Shown here: positions 35,320 through 47,335 of the stretch, piece after piece
Layout of the letters: each line of letters opens with the position of its first letter
How positions within the stretch are numbered: the stretch's first letter is position 1
DNA from: Guadua angustifolia
Taxonomy: Eukaryota > Streptophyta > Magnoliopsida > Poales > Poaceae
Direction of reading: 5' to 3'
Assembly: GCA_036346375.1 (NCBI GenBank)
Contig: CM070514.1
Span: forward strand, 11,746,463-11,810,462
DNA length: 64,000 nucleotides
The notes under the pieces: model-generated
Seen by the model: the letters and a program-made list of their open reading frames with translations, nothing else
Told to the model about the DNA's origin: nothing
The model's database searches: none
Position numbers and translations under genes: made by a program

Positions 35320-36009
35320 ATGTGTATATTGATGAAGATGTTAGCCATAGAATTAAAGCGGGATGGATGAAATGGCGTCAAGCATCTGGCATTCTCTGTG
35401 ACAAGAGGGTACCATAGAAGCTAAAAGGCAAGTTCTATAGGACGGCTATTAGACCTGCGATGTTGTATGGTGCAGAATGTTGGCCTACTAAAAGGCGGCA
35501 TGTTCAGCAATTAAGTGTCGTAGAGATGCGTATGCTGTGTTGGATTTGTGGTCATAGACGATTGGACCGAGTTCGAAACGACAAGATACGTGATCGGATA
35601 GGGGTAGCTCCAATTGAAGAAAATGTTGTACAACACCGGTTGAGATGGTTTGGACATGTACAACGGAGACCTCCGGAGGCACCAGTGCATAGCAACATCA
35701 TAAGACGCGATAATAATGTGAAGAGAGGTAGGGGCCGGCCAAACTTGACTTGAGAGGAGGCAATCAAAAGGGATTTAAAAGGATGGAATATATCGAAAGA
35801 GTTGGCTTTAGATAGAAGTGCGTGGAAAGCAGCTATCCACGTGCCTGAACCTTGATTAGGCTTTATGCCACGTTTTGGTATAGTTTTAGGCTTTGTTCTA
35901 CTTCCTCATCTCTCTTTTTCTCCTTTGTTAGCGGATCGTTTTGGGTTTCAACTCTAGCCTACCCCAACTTGCTTGGGACTAAAAGGCTTTGTTGTTATTG
36001 TTGTTGTTC
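35320..36009 (+). mobile_element. 5'-truncated LINE (L1-type) 3' end
   Basis: In plus frame, with an in-frame stop near 35413, it encodes the C-terminal end of a plant L1-type reverse transcriptase protein: GWMKWRQASGILCD, YGAECWPTKRRH, MRMLCWICGHRRLDRVRND, HRLRWFGHVQRRPP, then ELALDRSAWKAAIHVPEP and a stop. A 3' UTR follows, with 'cccaacttgcttgggact', and a (ttg)n tail at 35985-36009. The endonuclease and RT core are missing, as expected from 5' truncation. Confidence 0.85.
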
Positions 36010-36017
36010 TATTTTTT

Positions 36018-37619
36018 TGAAGGATCGAGATGGCGAACAGAGGGGGGGGTGAATGGTCACAAACAAATTTTCCCCTAAAATACTCCAACTAAAACCTCGA
36101 AAGGATCTCGCAAAGGAAATCGTGAAAAAACCCAAACAACTAGACAACTATGTGTACCCCTAGCTTGCATGGGTGACTACCATAGAATATGTGAGGATTT
36201 TTGAGTCACAATTCCGGTTGTCTAGTGTCCAAAATAAGAAGAAATCAATTCAACTCTTGCTTTTAGAAAGGAGATCAATTCAAATCACAAAAGCCACTTT
36301 CAGAAAAGCAAAAGCAGAATTTCCAGAAGCTATCTTCAATTAGAATAGGTGGTTGGTAGGTTTCTGCAGCTCAAGAAATTTGAGAATTTTTCTTCCTATG
36401 AGCAGATGAGTCTTGAAGAACTCCACCAAATTTCACCTCAAAAATCCTTACAGAAAAATTAGAAAACATCAAAGAACACAGATAGTCAAAAACTTCAAGC
36501 AGAAAGTTTGGGGCTCGGTTTTTACCTCATGGCGTCCAAACGGTGCAACAAGTGGACTCCAAAAGTTTTCTACAGATGCATATGGGAGTCCTGCACCTTT
36601 TCCAAGAAGAATCACTCAAAAAGGATTTTTCTAGAGTTTTCTAAAAATCAAACACTAACTACTGCGCGAATAACAAGTTCTGGACAGAGTTGCAACTTGA
36701 AAGAAAAGATGATCTCTACTCAATCCAAGAATGCAAAAGAGATGTAAAACCATATGAACACACTCAAGACATTCAAGACCAGCATTTAGAAGGAGGGGAG
36801 GCAAATCCAAATTACAAGAAAGTAAATTGCGTGAAAGTAAATTGCAGGAATTTAAATGATGAATTTAAGACATAAAGTAAACGCGTAATGTAAATTCAAG
36901 CATAAGTGAAAAGATTTGCATTTATGGAAGGAGAAGGTTTGCAAAGCCACACAACATGGTGGGCAAGCTCAAACTAGCACAAAAACCTCTAAAACCTTCA
37001 AGGGGAGGAGGCTATGAGTCCCTCAACCCAAGAGCACTCATCTAAGGGCTAGGATTAACCCACACACACAGCCATGCAAGGGCTAACCAAAAACCCACAC
37101 ACATACCGGGTTTTCTTGCACGGTTTTCAAAGCATACTACCTAGACCCGCTAACCTATCAACTAGACCGCAATCTGATGGCCCTCATTGATCCACACGGC
37201 ATCTAGCTAGCATCATCTCATTTCCTTGTCTTCTTGGCTTGCCCGGACTCCGTCTCCGATCATCTTCTGGCGATCTCCCGACCGTCTGGACCTCCGACGC
37301 TCCTCGCCTAGTCCCGGTCATCCTCTGCCTCACCATGACCTAGCACCGTCGCCCTGCAACCATCAAAGACAAGGAAAAACCTTTCACACAGCAATGTCCA
37401 CAAAGATATTCAATGATTATTCCAAAATCATTAATCATAATTTCACTCAATGGTCCGGTGCTACTGCCCCCAGGCTAGTAGCACTGAGAAATGCAACCTA
37501 CACTCAAATTGCTTCAAATCGTAATCCAATTCAAATAAAACTCAATTTCAAATCAAATCAAGCTCAAATCTCGTCAATTACTCATCACACACAAGGATAG
37601 ACCTCCACATGGTCTTTCA
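36018..37619 (-). mobile_element. 3' LTR of the large Sirevirus
   Basis: On the plus strand it runs tgaaggatcg ... ggtctttca, so on the minus strand it starts tgaaagacc directly after a polypurine tract (caagggggaga, 37620-37630 reversed). It is about 1.6 kb and matches the LTR at 25402-26405 in blocks. Its 3' end abuts the LINE tail, with a run of T at 36012-36017. The 5' LTR of the element is outside the window. Confidence 0.8.
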
Positions 37620-38345
37620 ATCTCCCCCTTGATGAGTATATTGACAAACACATGAAAAGACATAAGTTTTGAGTTTGAATAAGAGAAGAAGAAAGCAATT
37701 TGAATGCAAAGCCAAACTTGATCAAAGAAATGGAAATCAAGAACATGACCAAGAAATGCTTATGATCTATGAAAGATAGCAAAGATTAACAAAGATCATA
37801 AGAATTAAGATGAATCAAGATGCAAAATGATACCTTTTCTACAATTTCTCCCTCTTTTGGCAATATAGGCATTAGGATGGCATTTTCTTCTCTCCCTTTT
37901 TTTGTTTTTATGCAAGTAATTTAGCCTAAGGGAGCTTTGAAGATTATCCATGTGACCAACAAGACAAGTTATGACACCAAGCTAAGTTATGGAAAAAATA
38001 GACTAAGATAAGGCATGTCCAAGTGCAAATAAATATTTTGCTAGCAAGATTTAACTGAAACCATATTATTTTTAGTATGATTGAATATGAGCAACACTTG
38101 TCATTAGTTTCAAAACTAGAAGCAAGGCTATTCAAAGGATCAAATGAAAAACCTAGAGTTCAACCTACTCAACACTTTGGGGAATCTAGAAGTTCATACA
38201 AGGTCCTTCGACCTTATTTTTTCATTGTATGCAAAATTTTTTTTGAATCTTTGAAAGACATAGTGGGGTGCAAATGTTTGACATTATTTGCATTCTTTAC
38301 CCACATATGTTTTTTATATATATTTGCATTTTTACAGCAATTGAC
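37620..38345 (-). mobile_element. Sirevirus 3' internal region, distal part
   Basis: Non-coding region with polypurine tracts. It is continuous with 53834-54899 once the gypsy element 38346-53833 is removed: the junction words rejoin around ttgac exactly as in the uninterrupted copies at 1-150 and 24500-24640. Confidence 0.85.
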
Positions 38346-41300
38346 TGTAACGTCCCAAAATTTGCCTAGATTTAATTTTTGGAGTCTTTAAAATTTTTAT
38401 GAATTAATCAACCCTTATTTGCATTTAATTTCATTTAATTGGATTTATCTGATTTTTGGGAATTTATTTGGAATTATTTGAGTTTTATTGAATTTATCTT
38501 CTCTTGAATAATTAAATATCAGAAAAAGTAATTATCAAAAATAAATGAAAACATTTTATTTAGGCTCAAAATGCTCTGAAATATTTTCCAGAATTTTTCT
38601 AGAATTTTTCGAGCATTTTTAGTGCCCTAATCATTTACTTTGAATTATCGGATTTATTTTTATTGAGAAAAGCTGAGTAATTCGTTAGCTATAGTGTCGG
38701 GCCGAGCCCAACACTGTGCTGATGCCGAAACCCTAATCACCGCCCATCCTCCACCATCGGATCTGGATCGAATGGCTGCGATTGAATACCGTTTCGCCGA
38801 AGCTGAGGATCAATCGTGACCATTGGATCGCGATCGGACGGATCGATGTATTCGCCGATCTCGGACGGAATCGCATGCACCGCCGTCGTCGGTAGGGGCC
38901 GAAGATCTTGTCAGGGATTGTGCGCGTGCCTCGAGGCATGTTTGAGCAGATAAAATACCCCTCTATGCTCAGCACTTCCTTCCGCTCCTTTTGCCTCTTC
39001 TCCCACGCTCTGCCGTCCACCGTAGAGCGCGCTAGAGCTCGCCGTAGTAGCCACTCTCCTCCGCCTCGGTTTTCCTTGCGTTTCACCGCCGTCCGCCAAT
39101 CCCCGTCGCCGCCAGGACCCTCACCGAGTTCCCTGCGTCGCACCGCGTTCGTGGAGTTACTTCTTCCGACCGGAGATGCCCAGGAACGCCTCAAGCCACT
39201 TCATCTTCTTCAACTCCGGCGACGAGCACCACCATTCTTCTTCGACGCCTCGCGACTCACCTCAGCCATCGGATTCTCATCGGACGAGCGAGGTAACGCC
39301 ACGTTTCCTCCCGTAGGGTTTACGTTTAAAAATGCACCGGTAGATCTTGTCCGTTAGATCTTGATCGTGCGGCTCGGAATAAGCCGCGTAGGCTTAGGAA
39401 TAGTGAACCACTCGGTTAACCGTAGCCGCAGATCTCCAATCCAACCGCTCCTGTTGAGCCACGTAGGCTTTGCAGCAGTGCAGTGCTCGGTAACGACCGA
39501 CCGTTGGATTTAAATCCAACGGCCGGGAAGAAATGCACTGCGTGGCGGTATGCTTCTCGCCGGCGTGTCGTCGCCGAGTGGTCGAGCCTTTGCTTCGTGG
39601 GGCCCACATGTCGGGCGACGACCGAAGTCTTGCCGTCGACATGACGTCATCCGGGCCCACTTGTCGGTGACCGTGGGCGACGTGGAGGCCTCTGGTGCCG
39701 ACACGTGCCACCGAGTGGGGATTTATCCGGATTTTCAGTAGAAAAATAAATCATTTAATTCGGTTATTCTTTATTTGAATTTCAGCAAATTTAAAAATGC
39801 CATAACTTTTGCATTTTAACTCGGAATTGAGTGATTCCAGTGCCCAAAAATTTGTAAAAATGTAAACTAATTAATGGTGATTTTTATTTTATTTTTGGCG
39901 TTAATATTGCTGTCTGTATTGCATATTTATTGTGTGCTTGCTTGTACCGATTAGACTCCGAGTTGCCGGAATTCGCCGAGGGAGTATTTGAAGACCCATC
40001 GCAGACCTCGGACCAGAACCAACAGCTTTTTGAAGGCAAGTCATGCTTTGACCATTTTGCGCCTAGTTGTCAAAGTATATTTTGATTTTCATATTGCATG
40101 CTATACTAAATACAAATGCTATTGATTAAATTGGGAAAAGGTAGTTAAAAGCCAAACTTGTTTATGCCACCTTGATTATAATGTATATATGCCCTGAAAA
40201 CCTTGTCACCTTAAGATGACCATTTATGTTGGTTGCTATATAGATGCCAACACGGGAGGCTAGACCGTGATTAGTCGCTTAGCCCGCTTATATGCGTTGA
40301 ATGTCTTTCAAATTGCAAACAAATGTTGACTAAACAATTATGGAACGCATTTTGAAGTAATGCGATGATGTCTTGAAATGGAATTGAGGGTATCGACCTG
40401 TGTGGTTCTACTCGTACAATGAAGTGGGCATTGGCATGTGTTGCAATAATGCAAAACTGGGTGGGAAATGATTTGGACCGGGGCAAGTGGCAAGAGGGCT
40501 TCGTGCCGTGTGGGCCTGTGCAGCAGGTTGTATGAAAGATTGTGAAGGCCGTGTGCCGAGAAGTATAAAATGGATGTCTTGCCCGGGACAGCTAAGGACT
40601 TAACCTTGCGAGCCTTTGAACTGAGTTCCGTGTACAACAACTTGTCCGGTATGGAACGGACCTAGTTAAGTAGGTTTCTAACCTCTTTCCTTTGAAACCT
40701 CGGGGTGACGGTTGAAAGTTCAAGCTCCATTAATTTGGTTTTGGTGTTAATGACAAATCTAATATTGAGACTAACTCTTTTAATAATCATAATATTGATT
40801 AGTCTCAATTGTTAATTAATGATAAATCTTTTTATGAGACTAACTCTTTTGTTGAGCTTAACTCTCATTAGTCTCTTTTGGATGAAAAAGATGGAAATAT
40901 CAAAGGTATGCATTCGAGCTTATATTATATATCTTGTTACATTTCTTGGATATAATTTTCATGATCATATTGATAAATCTAAACATGAGACTAACTCTTT
41001 TATTGAGTATATCTTTGATTAGTCTCATCTCATTGAAAAATGGAAAACCCAAGGTATGCACTCGTATTCATTTTATGATATCTTATTGCATACTTAGGAC
41101 TCAAGTTAAAGAATGAACTCTTACATTATTTATACATTAAAAGATGTGCATTATGTTTCCAACTTCATCCATATTACATGAATGCACATATCTAGGGGGA
41201 GTTCACAATTTAACTTAATGTTTCAATAGTATTGATCCATGTCCTCCTGCCAAACAACATATAGGATTAAGACTTTGAAACAGTCCATTGAGTATATGAA

Positions 41301-44300
41301 ACTTGTGTAGTTAATATATACTCATGATAATTTAAATTCAATTTAAATTGTGTTCGGTTGCCATTAAATCAACAAAGAACTAATCATGAGTTGATGGTTC
41401 ACTTCGTTAATCCTAGGGCAATCGAAAGCTCTTTAGTATAATGAAGCATTAGTTGCATTAGTTTACTCAAGACACAATTAATCTTTCAATCAATTGTCTT
41501 TGGGTTGTGCTCAATCAATCTCGGGAGCATCTATTATGTGTTAATAGAGTGCAATTGATGATTGAGGCAACCGTGTTTGTTGGACTAACGATCTTCCATG
41601 AGTTGTGAAGTAGGTTGAGTCCAAGACGATAAAGAATCGGGAACAAGTCATCATGTGTTGATGAGCTTCAAGAGAAGATCCCGAAATGAAGAGAAGGGCT
41701 AGAGAAGGTTCATCATGTGTTGATGAACAAGAAGAAGAAGAAGATTCGATCTTGGAGAGAAGATGATTGGAAATCATAAAAGCTCCAAATGGATCGCTAA
41801 AAGCAAAGGTATAACTAGCTAGGGCTAAGAATGTTTTTCCTAGTCTTTTACCGGTCTTGGTGTTTGGATGGGAGACCGTATTTCTAGTTAGGTGCCGTAC
41901 TATTAAGAGGGGTTGAGTCTTTTAGCTTGAGCTTCATCATGTGTTGATGAATTCAATCCGGTTCACTCTAGCTCACTCTCTTGTTTGGATTTTACATGAG
42001 CTAAGTATTTGCATGTGTTGCAAATAAGGGAGCTCATGCTTGCTTCTTATTGAATCTTAATTGATTTGGTTTTTGCATGGAGCTAAGTTTTACATGTGTT
42101 GCAAAAGGTGAGAGCTCATGCATTGGTGTTTTAGCTTGTGACTTGATCATGTGTTGATCATCACAAAAGCTAAGTAAAGTTTATGTTTTGTGTTTGCAAA
42201 ATGTGTTTTTGCAAAATGTTGATTTGTTATTTACAAATTTGGTTTGCAAATAAGCTAGAGGTTATGGGTTTCAATCCTAAAGCATGTGTTGGCATTTGAA
42301 AATGTGTTTTGCAAAGTGTCGGGATCATGTGTTGATCCTTACATGGTTAGAGGATTGATCTTATAGCTTTTGGGTTATTTGCAAATGGGTTATGCAAAAT
42401 ATTGGTGTTCATTTGATCTTAGAGCATGTGATTAGAATTTGCAAATATGTTTTGCAAGAATTGTTTTGATCATGAGTTGATCATCACATGGCTCAAGAGT
42501 TGATCTTATTGACTCTTGCTAGCTTGTAGTCATGCCCTTCATCAAGTCTATGTGAGGGATTTCGAAAAATCAGATTTTAGACTTGAATGACTACATCAGA
42601 GTTTGGTTTTGGTGATATTTAAAAATATCTATTGTTGCTTAAATCTTGAAAATTGGTGGAGATTGTAGCTCTCGTGATAAGCTTCGCATAGAATCAAAGA
42701 TCACCTAAATCAGAGTTCGGAGTAAAAAGTTATGAGCATTTTACTAGCTGAGACAGAGGTAGCACCGCCCCTACATGGGCGGTAGCACCGCCCGGTGCGG
42801 TAGTACCGGCCCAGAGGCGGTGTAAAAACTCCAGAGAAGTATTTTTTGGTTGAAATGGCCGGTGCTACCGGTCCTAGATGGGCGGTAGCACCGGGGTACT
42901 GTAGCAACAGCTAGTTTTTGATGTTTTCAATGCACGAATGTGACCGTTGGCCTAAAGGTCGGTGCTACCGGCCCTAGTAGGGCGGTAGCACCGAGTTGAC
43001 TGCGTTTTTGCCCCATTTTGCCCTCCAACGGCTAGTTTTCTTTGGGGAGGCTATAAAAGGAGTCTTGGGGCTGACATTTGTGAGTTGCTGGAGTATTTGG
43101 GTGTTTGTAAGAGTTGTGTGCATGTGTTGCCCTCTTCCTTTTGCCTTTTGAGCTAAGAGTGAGTCCTAATTGCATTTGTTGCAATTAGGAAGTGGATTGA
43201 GAGCCTCTTGTGCACGTGTTGCACTTGAGGGAGCCATTGTGCATGTGTTGCACTTGGTGATCGCCGGAGTGCATGTATTGCACTAGGTAAAGTTCAAGCG
43301 GGAAGGCTTGTCTTGTTACTCTTGGTGTTTGCCGACACCTAGACGGCGTGGAGGTGTCGTGCGCGGTGAGCTTCTCAACGAAGGTTGTGAGAAGCCCCGG
43401 CAAGTTGTGAAGGTCGGTGCTCGCCTACCCGGAGCGGGGAAGAGCAACCACTAGTGGATTTGAGGCGGGTGCTCAATTCGTGGAGCTGGTCCAATTCGAT
43501 TGGGCTAGCATCAACATGGATTAGGGGAGACCGACAAGTCTCTGAACACCACGGTAAAAAGTATTGTGTCTCTTGTCTCATATACATTCAAGCATTTACC
43601 TTGTTGCTATATTATTAATTGCTTGATTTGATAGAATTGCTTAGTTTAACTTGCTTGTTCAATCTAGCAATTATTGTGTAGAGACCAAGTTTAGTTAGTG
43701 CACTAGTGAGCCTAGTTGATTTAGGCCTTAATTGTCAAAACCTAGTTTATCACTTCCGCATTATATTTGATTAGGTTTTGACATAGGGGTTGATTAGAGC
43801 GAATTATTTTAGAGAGCGATTAATTTTGTAAAACGCCTATTCACCCCCTCTAGGCGCATCCTCGATCTTACAACGGTGCACATTGCAAGTAATCAGGGAA
43901 GCGTACTGTATACTGGCTTGGTACCCATTCAACGGTATTTGCTCTGTCTAAACTTCGCTCTGAGTGAGGGAAGTGTTAGAAGGGAGTATCGGAGGGTTCA
44001 TCGGTTAAATGTTAGTCTCGAAAGACTTTGTTGCAATCAATTGCTCGTGGTGGTTAATGTATCCTATGGGTAAAGTGTCTGACCTCCGCAGAGTGTGTGT
44101 GTGTGAATCTATTCAATAGCCGTGTCATGATGATCGACATTGCTCGGTGATTACTGATCAAGGGTTAGATTTTCAAAATAAAAATGTGGAATGGTAATTT
44201 GTGTGCCAAAAACCGATAAATGGACTTAGGGTCGTGTGCCAAACCTTTGGAAAAGAATTGAGAAATTAATTATTATATTGGTTTTACTGCTTTTAATCTA

Positions 44301-44794
44301 ATAGGATTACCTGTTTAAAGAAATGCTGCTTTGAGCAAAATAACCAATTAAGCCTTTCCCTTGGAATAAGCCATGCATGTAGTATTAGACCTGCATTGTG
44401 CATGACTTGTTGAGTATGTTGTATACTCACCCTTGCATCGACAAAAACCTCAGAAGATGAAGCCGTGCCAGCTTGGGAGGAGGAGTTCGTCGAAGGCCAA
44501 GAGGACTAAGGGGTTGAGCCGCACTCAAGAGCTTCGTGGTTATGAAGGGTTCCTTGTTTTACTTTTGCTTCCACCGATAAACTTGTGCTACTCGATATTT
44601 ATCGCCTGCGTGGCTTAATTATTGTAAGGTGACCATAAGGTCATGTAACTCGATTATACTATGCTTGAAGTACTTTATTATCTATTTCACGAGTATGATT
44701 GTGGTACTTCAACTGTTATCTGTGTGTACTAGCGTGATCTCGACTAGTATGAGAATACACAGAGTGTCCAAATCCGTGAATTCGGGGCACAACA
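38346..44794 (+). repeat. chromovirus 5' LTR (split)
   Basis: The LTR parts are 38346-40712 and 43878-44794; the solo LTR at 40713-43872 and its duplicated acggt lie between. A 'gataaaataccc' string near 38949 is a candidate TATA region. GC-rich sequence follows (39000-39720), giving open frames on both strands that are part of the LTR, not genes. Confidence 0.9.
40713..43872 (+). mobile_element. Sirevirus-type solo LTR, 3.16 kb, TSD acggt
   Basis: The insert starts tgaaagttcaag and ends gatcttaca, with 5 bp duplications acggt at 40708-40712 and 43873-43877. The 3' LTR of the host element shows the empty site (gacggtgcacac). The near-terminal 'ttcaccccctctaggcgc' string is typical of Sirevirus LTRs. 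No primer-binding site, gag or pol lies inside, so it is read as a solo LTR. It holds a family of short palindromes with a TGTGT loop (41527-43290) and three GGTGCTACCGG-type hairpins (42755-42995). Confidence 0.85.
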
Positions 44795-44798
44795 GGGA

Positions 44799-44810
44799 TG
44801 GTATCAGAGC
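44799..44810 (+). other. primer-binding site
   Basis: An exact tggtatcagagc four bases after the 5' LTR end, complementary to the initiator Met tRNA 3' end. Confidence 0.88.
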
Positions 44811-45005
44811 CATACTGACTGTAGGACTTAACCCTGGATTAGACTGGCCGTTTTAGAAAGGACAAAAGCTAATTTCTAAAGACTAAAAATTTGACAAGAA
44901 TAATCAATGAAATCTTGACTTATCCCTTCTTCCTTACTTCATACCTCTGATGTATTTTCTGTTACTTCTGTATTCTTTTAAAAATTGTCGTTCTGACGCG
45001 TTGCT

Positions 45006-45731
45006 TTGGCAGATGCGAATGGTCCACTCTTTTGGAGAGCGTCACGGAGGCTACGCTGCGGAGCTCTGGAGGATGCTCTAGGTGTTGGGAGGCTTCGATC
45101 GTCCACTCTACAAGTCCCGCACCTGGATAGTCAACGGGATTGCTCGCGGATGGGAGACGACTCTTACCTTGTACGCCGAGCACGCGTGTTAGTCGCCCAC
45201 TTCGCCGCAGATGAAGCGAAGCTAGCTACGAGGCGGGCATCAGGAGTGTGCGGGTTGCGCTGCGTCGTCAAGAGGGACCACGGCCACGAGCTGTGGGATA
45301 CCGCTTATGTGCACCAAGACGCGGAGGACCCTCGCAGCTCGCTTGGAGCTAGAGGACGACTGCCGCCGTGCACTTGGGCGTGTCGCGCCACAGACAGAGG
45401 AGGTTATGGACGCCACGACTTCGGAGCTTCAGGCCGTGTACCACGTTCTGGAGGAGGCCGAGGTTGCTCTATGAGAGACCCGGATGCACGCTGCTCGAGA
45501 GGATCACCGAGTGGAGGAGGCTCTCTCGGCCACGGGAGCGACGCCGTCATGGAGCTCGGCAGCGGCAGCGAGGAGGAGCGGAGGAGCAGGAGCAGCCGGC
45601 TGGGCCAGAGGGCCAAGCCGGTGGTGCCCCCACCGCACCGATGGGAGGGCATTGGGACGGTTGCCCACGATGCGGCTCACCCGCCGGTTTACGTGATCGG
45701 CGAGCCAGAGCCGGGTTGGCTCGAGGAGTGA
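45006..45731 (+). pseudogene. leader ORF between PBS and gag
   Basis: The GC-rich leader carries a coding-like segment in shifting frames. Recognisable parts are FGERHGGYAAELWRML and GGFDRPLYKSRTWIV near the start, EEVMDATTSELQAVYHVL near 45398-45460, and a C-terminal EPEPGWLEE that ends at the stop 45729-45731. The middle and final parts match the leader ORF of the minus-strand gypsy at 2467-3077. Frames change at least twice and stops occur, so the product cannot be made intact. An additional ORF before gag is not part of the standard gypsy gag-pol plan; I do not know its function. Confidence 0.55.
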
Positions 45732-46017
45732 TGCTTTTTCAGAGTGGCAGTGATCGTCTTTTGCGTTGAGACTCAGTTGTGTTGAGTCGCGTCTTTTATT
45801 TCGAACATTAGTATGCGATGTTGTAATGAACAATTGGATGTGATGTTGTGACTAATTTTGTGGGTGCGTAGTCCCTAGACTATGTAATGAACCACCCTAA
45901 TTATTATTTATGCTTGAATGATTAATGGTTCTTAAGTTACAACTGTTTCCCCGTATAAGTTTCTATACTTGTCTATTCTTTTCCCCCTCATCTCTAAACC
46001 GTCGAAGGAATCAGCAG

Positions 46018-47335
46018 ATGGTGAACACTCGCAACAACGGAGCAGGAGGCAGTGGTTCGTGCCCAGGAGGCAGCCAGAACAGTACACCGCCACCACAGCA
46101 AAGACCGCCAAGGATATCACGAGAATCTAGGAGCATTTCTCGCAGCACAGACTCAATTAATGCAGACTATGATGGCAACCGTGCAACAGATCAACACCCA
46201 GGCAGTCGCCAATAATCAGGTTAACCACAATGGACCACGACCTTATTCAAGATTGTCCGAGTTTATGAGGACGCGTCCACCGACATTCTCGGGCAATGCT
46301 AGCCCGCTAGAAGCAGATGATTGGTTGAGAACCATCGAAAGGAAATTGCACATAACGCAGTGTGAAGGAAACGAGAGGGTACTTTATGCCTCTCACCAGC
46401 TAGAGGGAACATCTGCAGAATGGTGGGAAAACTACTGCGCATCGCAGGAGAACCCGCAGGAAATTACATGGGAGGAATTCACCTTGGCTTTTCGTCAATA
46501 CCATGTGCCGGAGGGTATCATGGAATTGAAAAAGGAGGAATTCAGGACGCTTAAGCAAGGAGGTCAATCTGTGGCTGACTATTTGAATAGGTTCACGCAA
46601 TTAGCACGCTACGCTCCAGAAGACGTAGCGACTGACAAGGCCAGACAATCCCGTTTCTTGAAGGGACTTAACACAGGACTGCAGGTGGGGCTGATTACCC
46701 ACACTTTCCCGGATTTTCAAGAATTGGTAAACAAGGCGCTCGTACTGGAGGACAAGCGCAAGGAACTGGATGATAACCGTAAACGCCGCATGGCACAGCA
46801 GGGAGGACGCCATGGCCAGCAAAGGCCAAGAATGATGCCTCAGCAGTTCCACAGGGTTCCGCAGGGAAACGTTGTCAGGACACCACCGCCAATGCCAAGA
46901 CCAGCCGGACAAACCCCTCAGACTCCTATTAGAGTTAATAATCAGGGTAGTGGAAATCAGCAGATGGCAGGAAGGCGTTGCTACAACTGCAACGAAACTG
47001 GACATTTCGCCAATATGTGCCCCAAGAAGGGAGGAGTGACCCCAGTGTGCTTCAACTTAGGGAGCACACCAGCCAAGACCCCTGTCCAAGGAGAAAGTCG
47101 AGGACCTGCACCAGCTGAGACAACGCCGCAAGCATTCTCTCGAGGCAGAGTCAATCACATTGCAGCAGACGAAGTCCAGAATGCCACAGACGTCGTGCTT
47201 GGTAAGTTCCTAGTCAACTCAGTGCCAGCTACAGTATTATTTGATTCAGGAGCTTCACATTCGTTCGTTTCTCGGGATTTTGCCACGACAAATGATCTGG
47301 ATATTGTTAACCTTAAAAGTATACTCCTAGTTTAA
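46018..47335 (+). pseudogene. chromovirus gag and protease start
   Basis: The start codon at 46018 opens MVNTRNNGAGGSG. A one-base frameshift near 46120-46130 ends that frame at 46215 and moves the rest of gag into the frame continuing to 47335. That frame has the capsid region (ADDWLRTIERKL, SAEWWENYC, EFRTLKQGGQSVADYL), a CCHC zinc knuckle (CYNCNETGHFANMC) and the aspartic protease active site LFDSGASHSF. An in-frame TAA at 47333-47335 stops it within the protease domain. Gag packages element RNA and the protease processes the polyprotein. Confidence 0.88.

Noticed and set aside
38908..39357. 149-codon open frame resembling an arginine/proline-rich protein
   Set aside because: It lies in the GC-rich part of the chromovirus 5' LTR; the same region of the 3' LTR (51128-51511) has a differently broken frame.
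40713..43872. Complete retrotransposon nested in the LTR
   Set aside because: No primer-binding site, gag or pol inside and no internal LTR pair; a solo LTR explains the ends and TSD better.
44799..44810. tRNA-like string tggtatcagagc (also at 3408, 12830, 23271 and 34334)
   Set aside because: These are primer-binding sites next to LTR ends; there is no tRNA cloverleaf around them.
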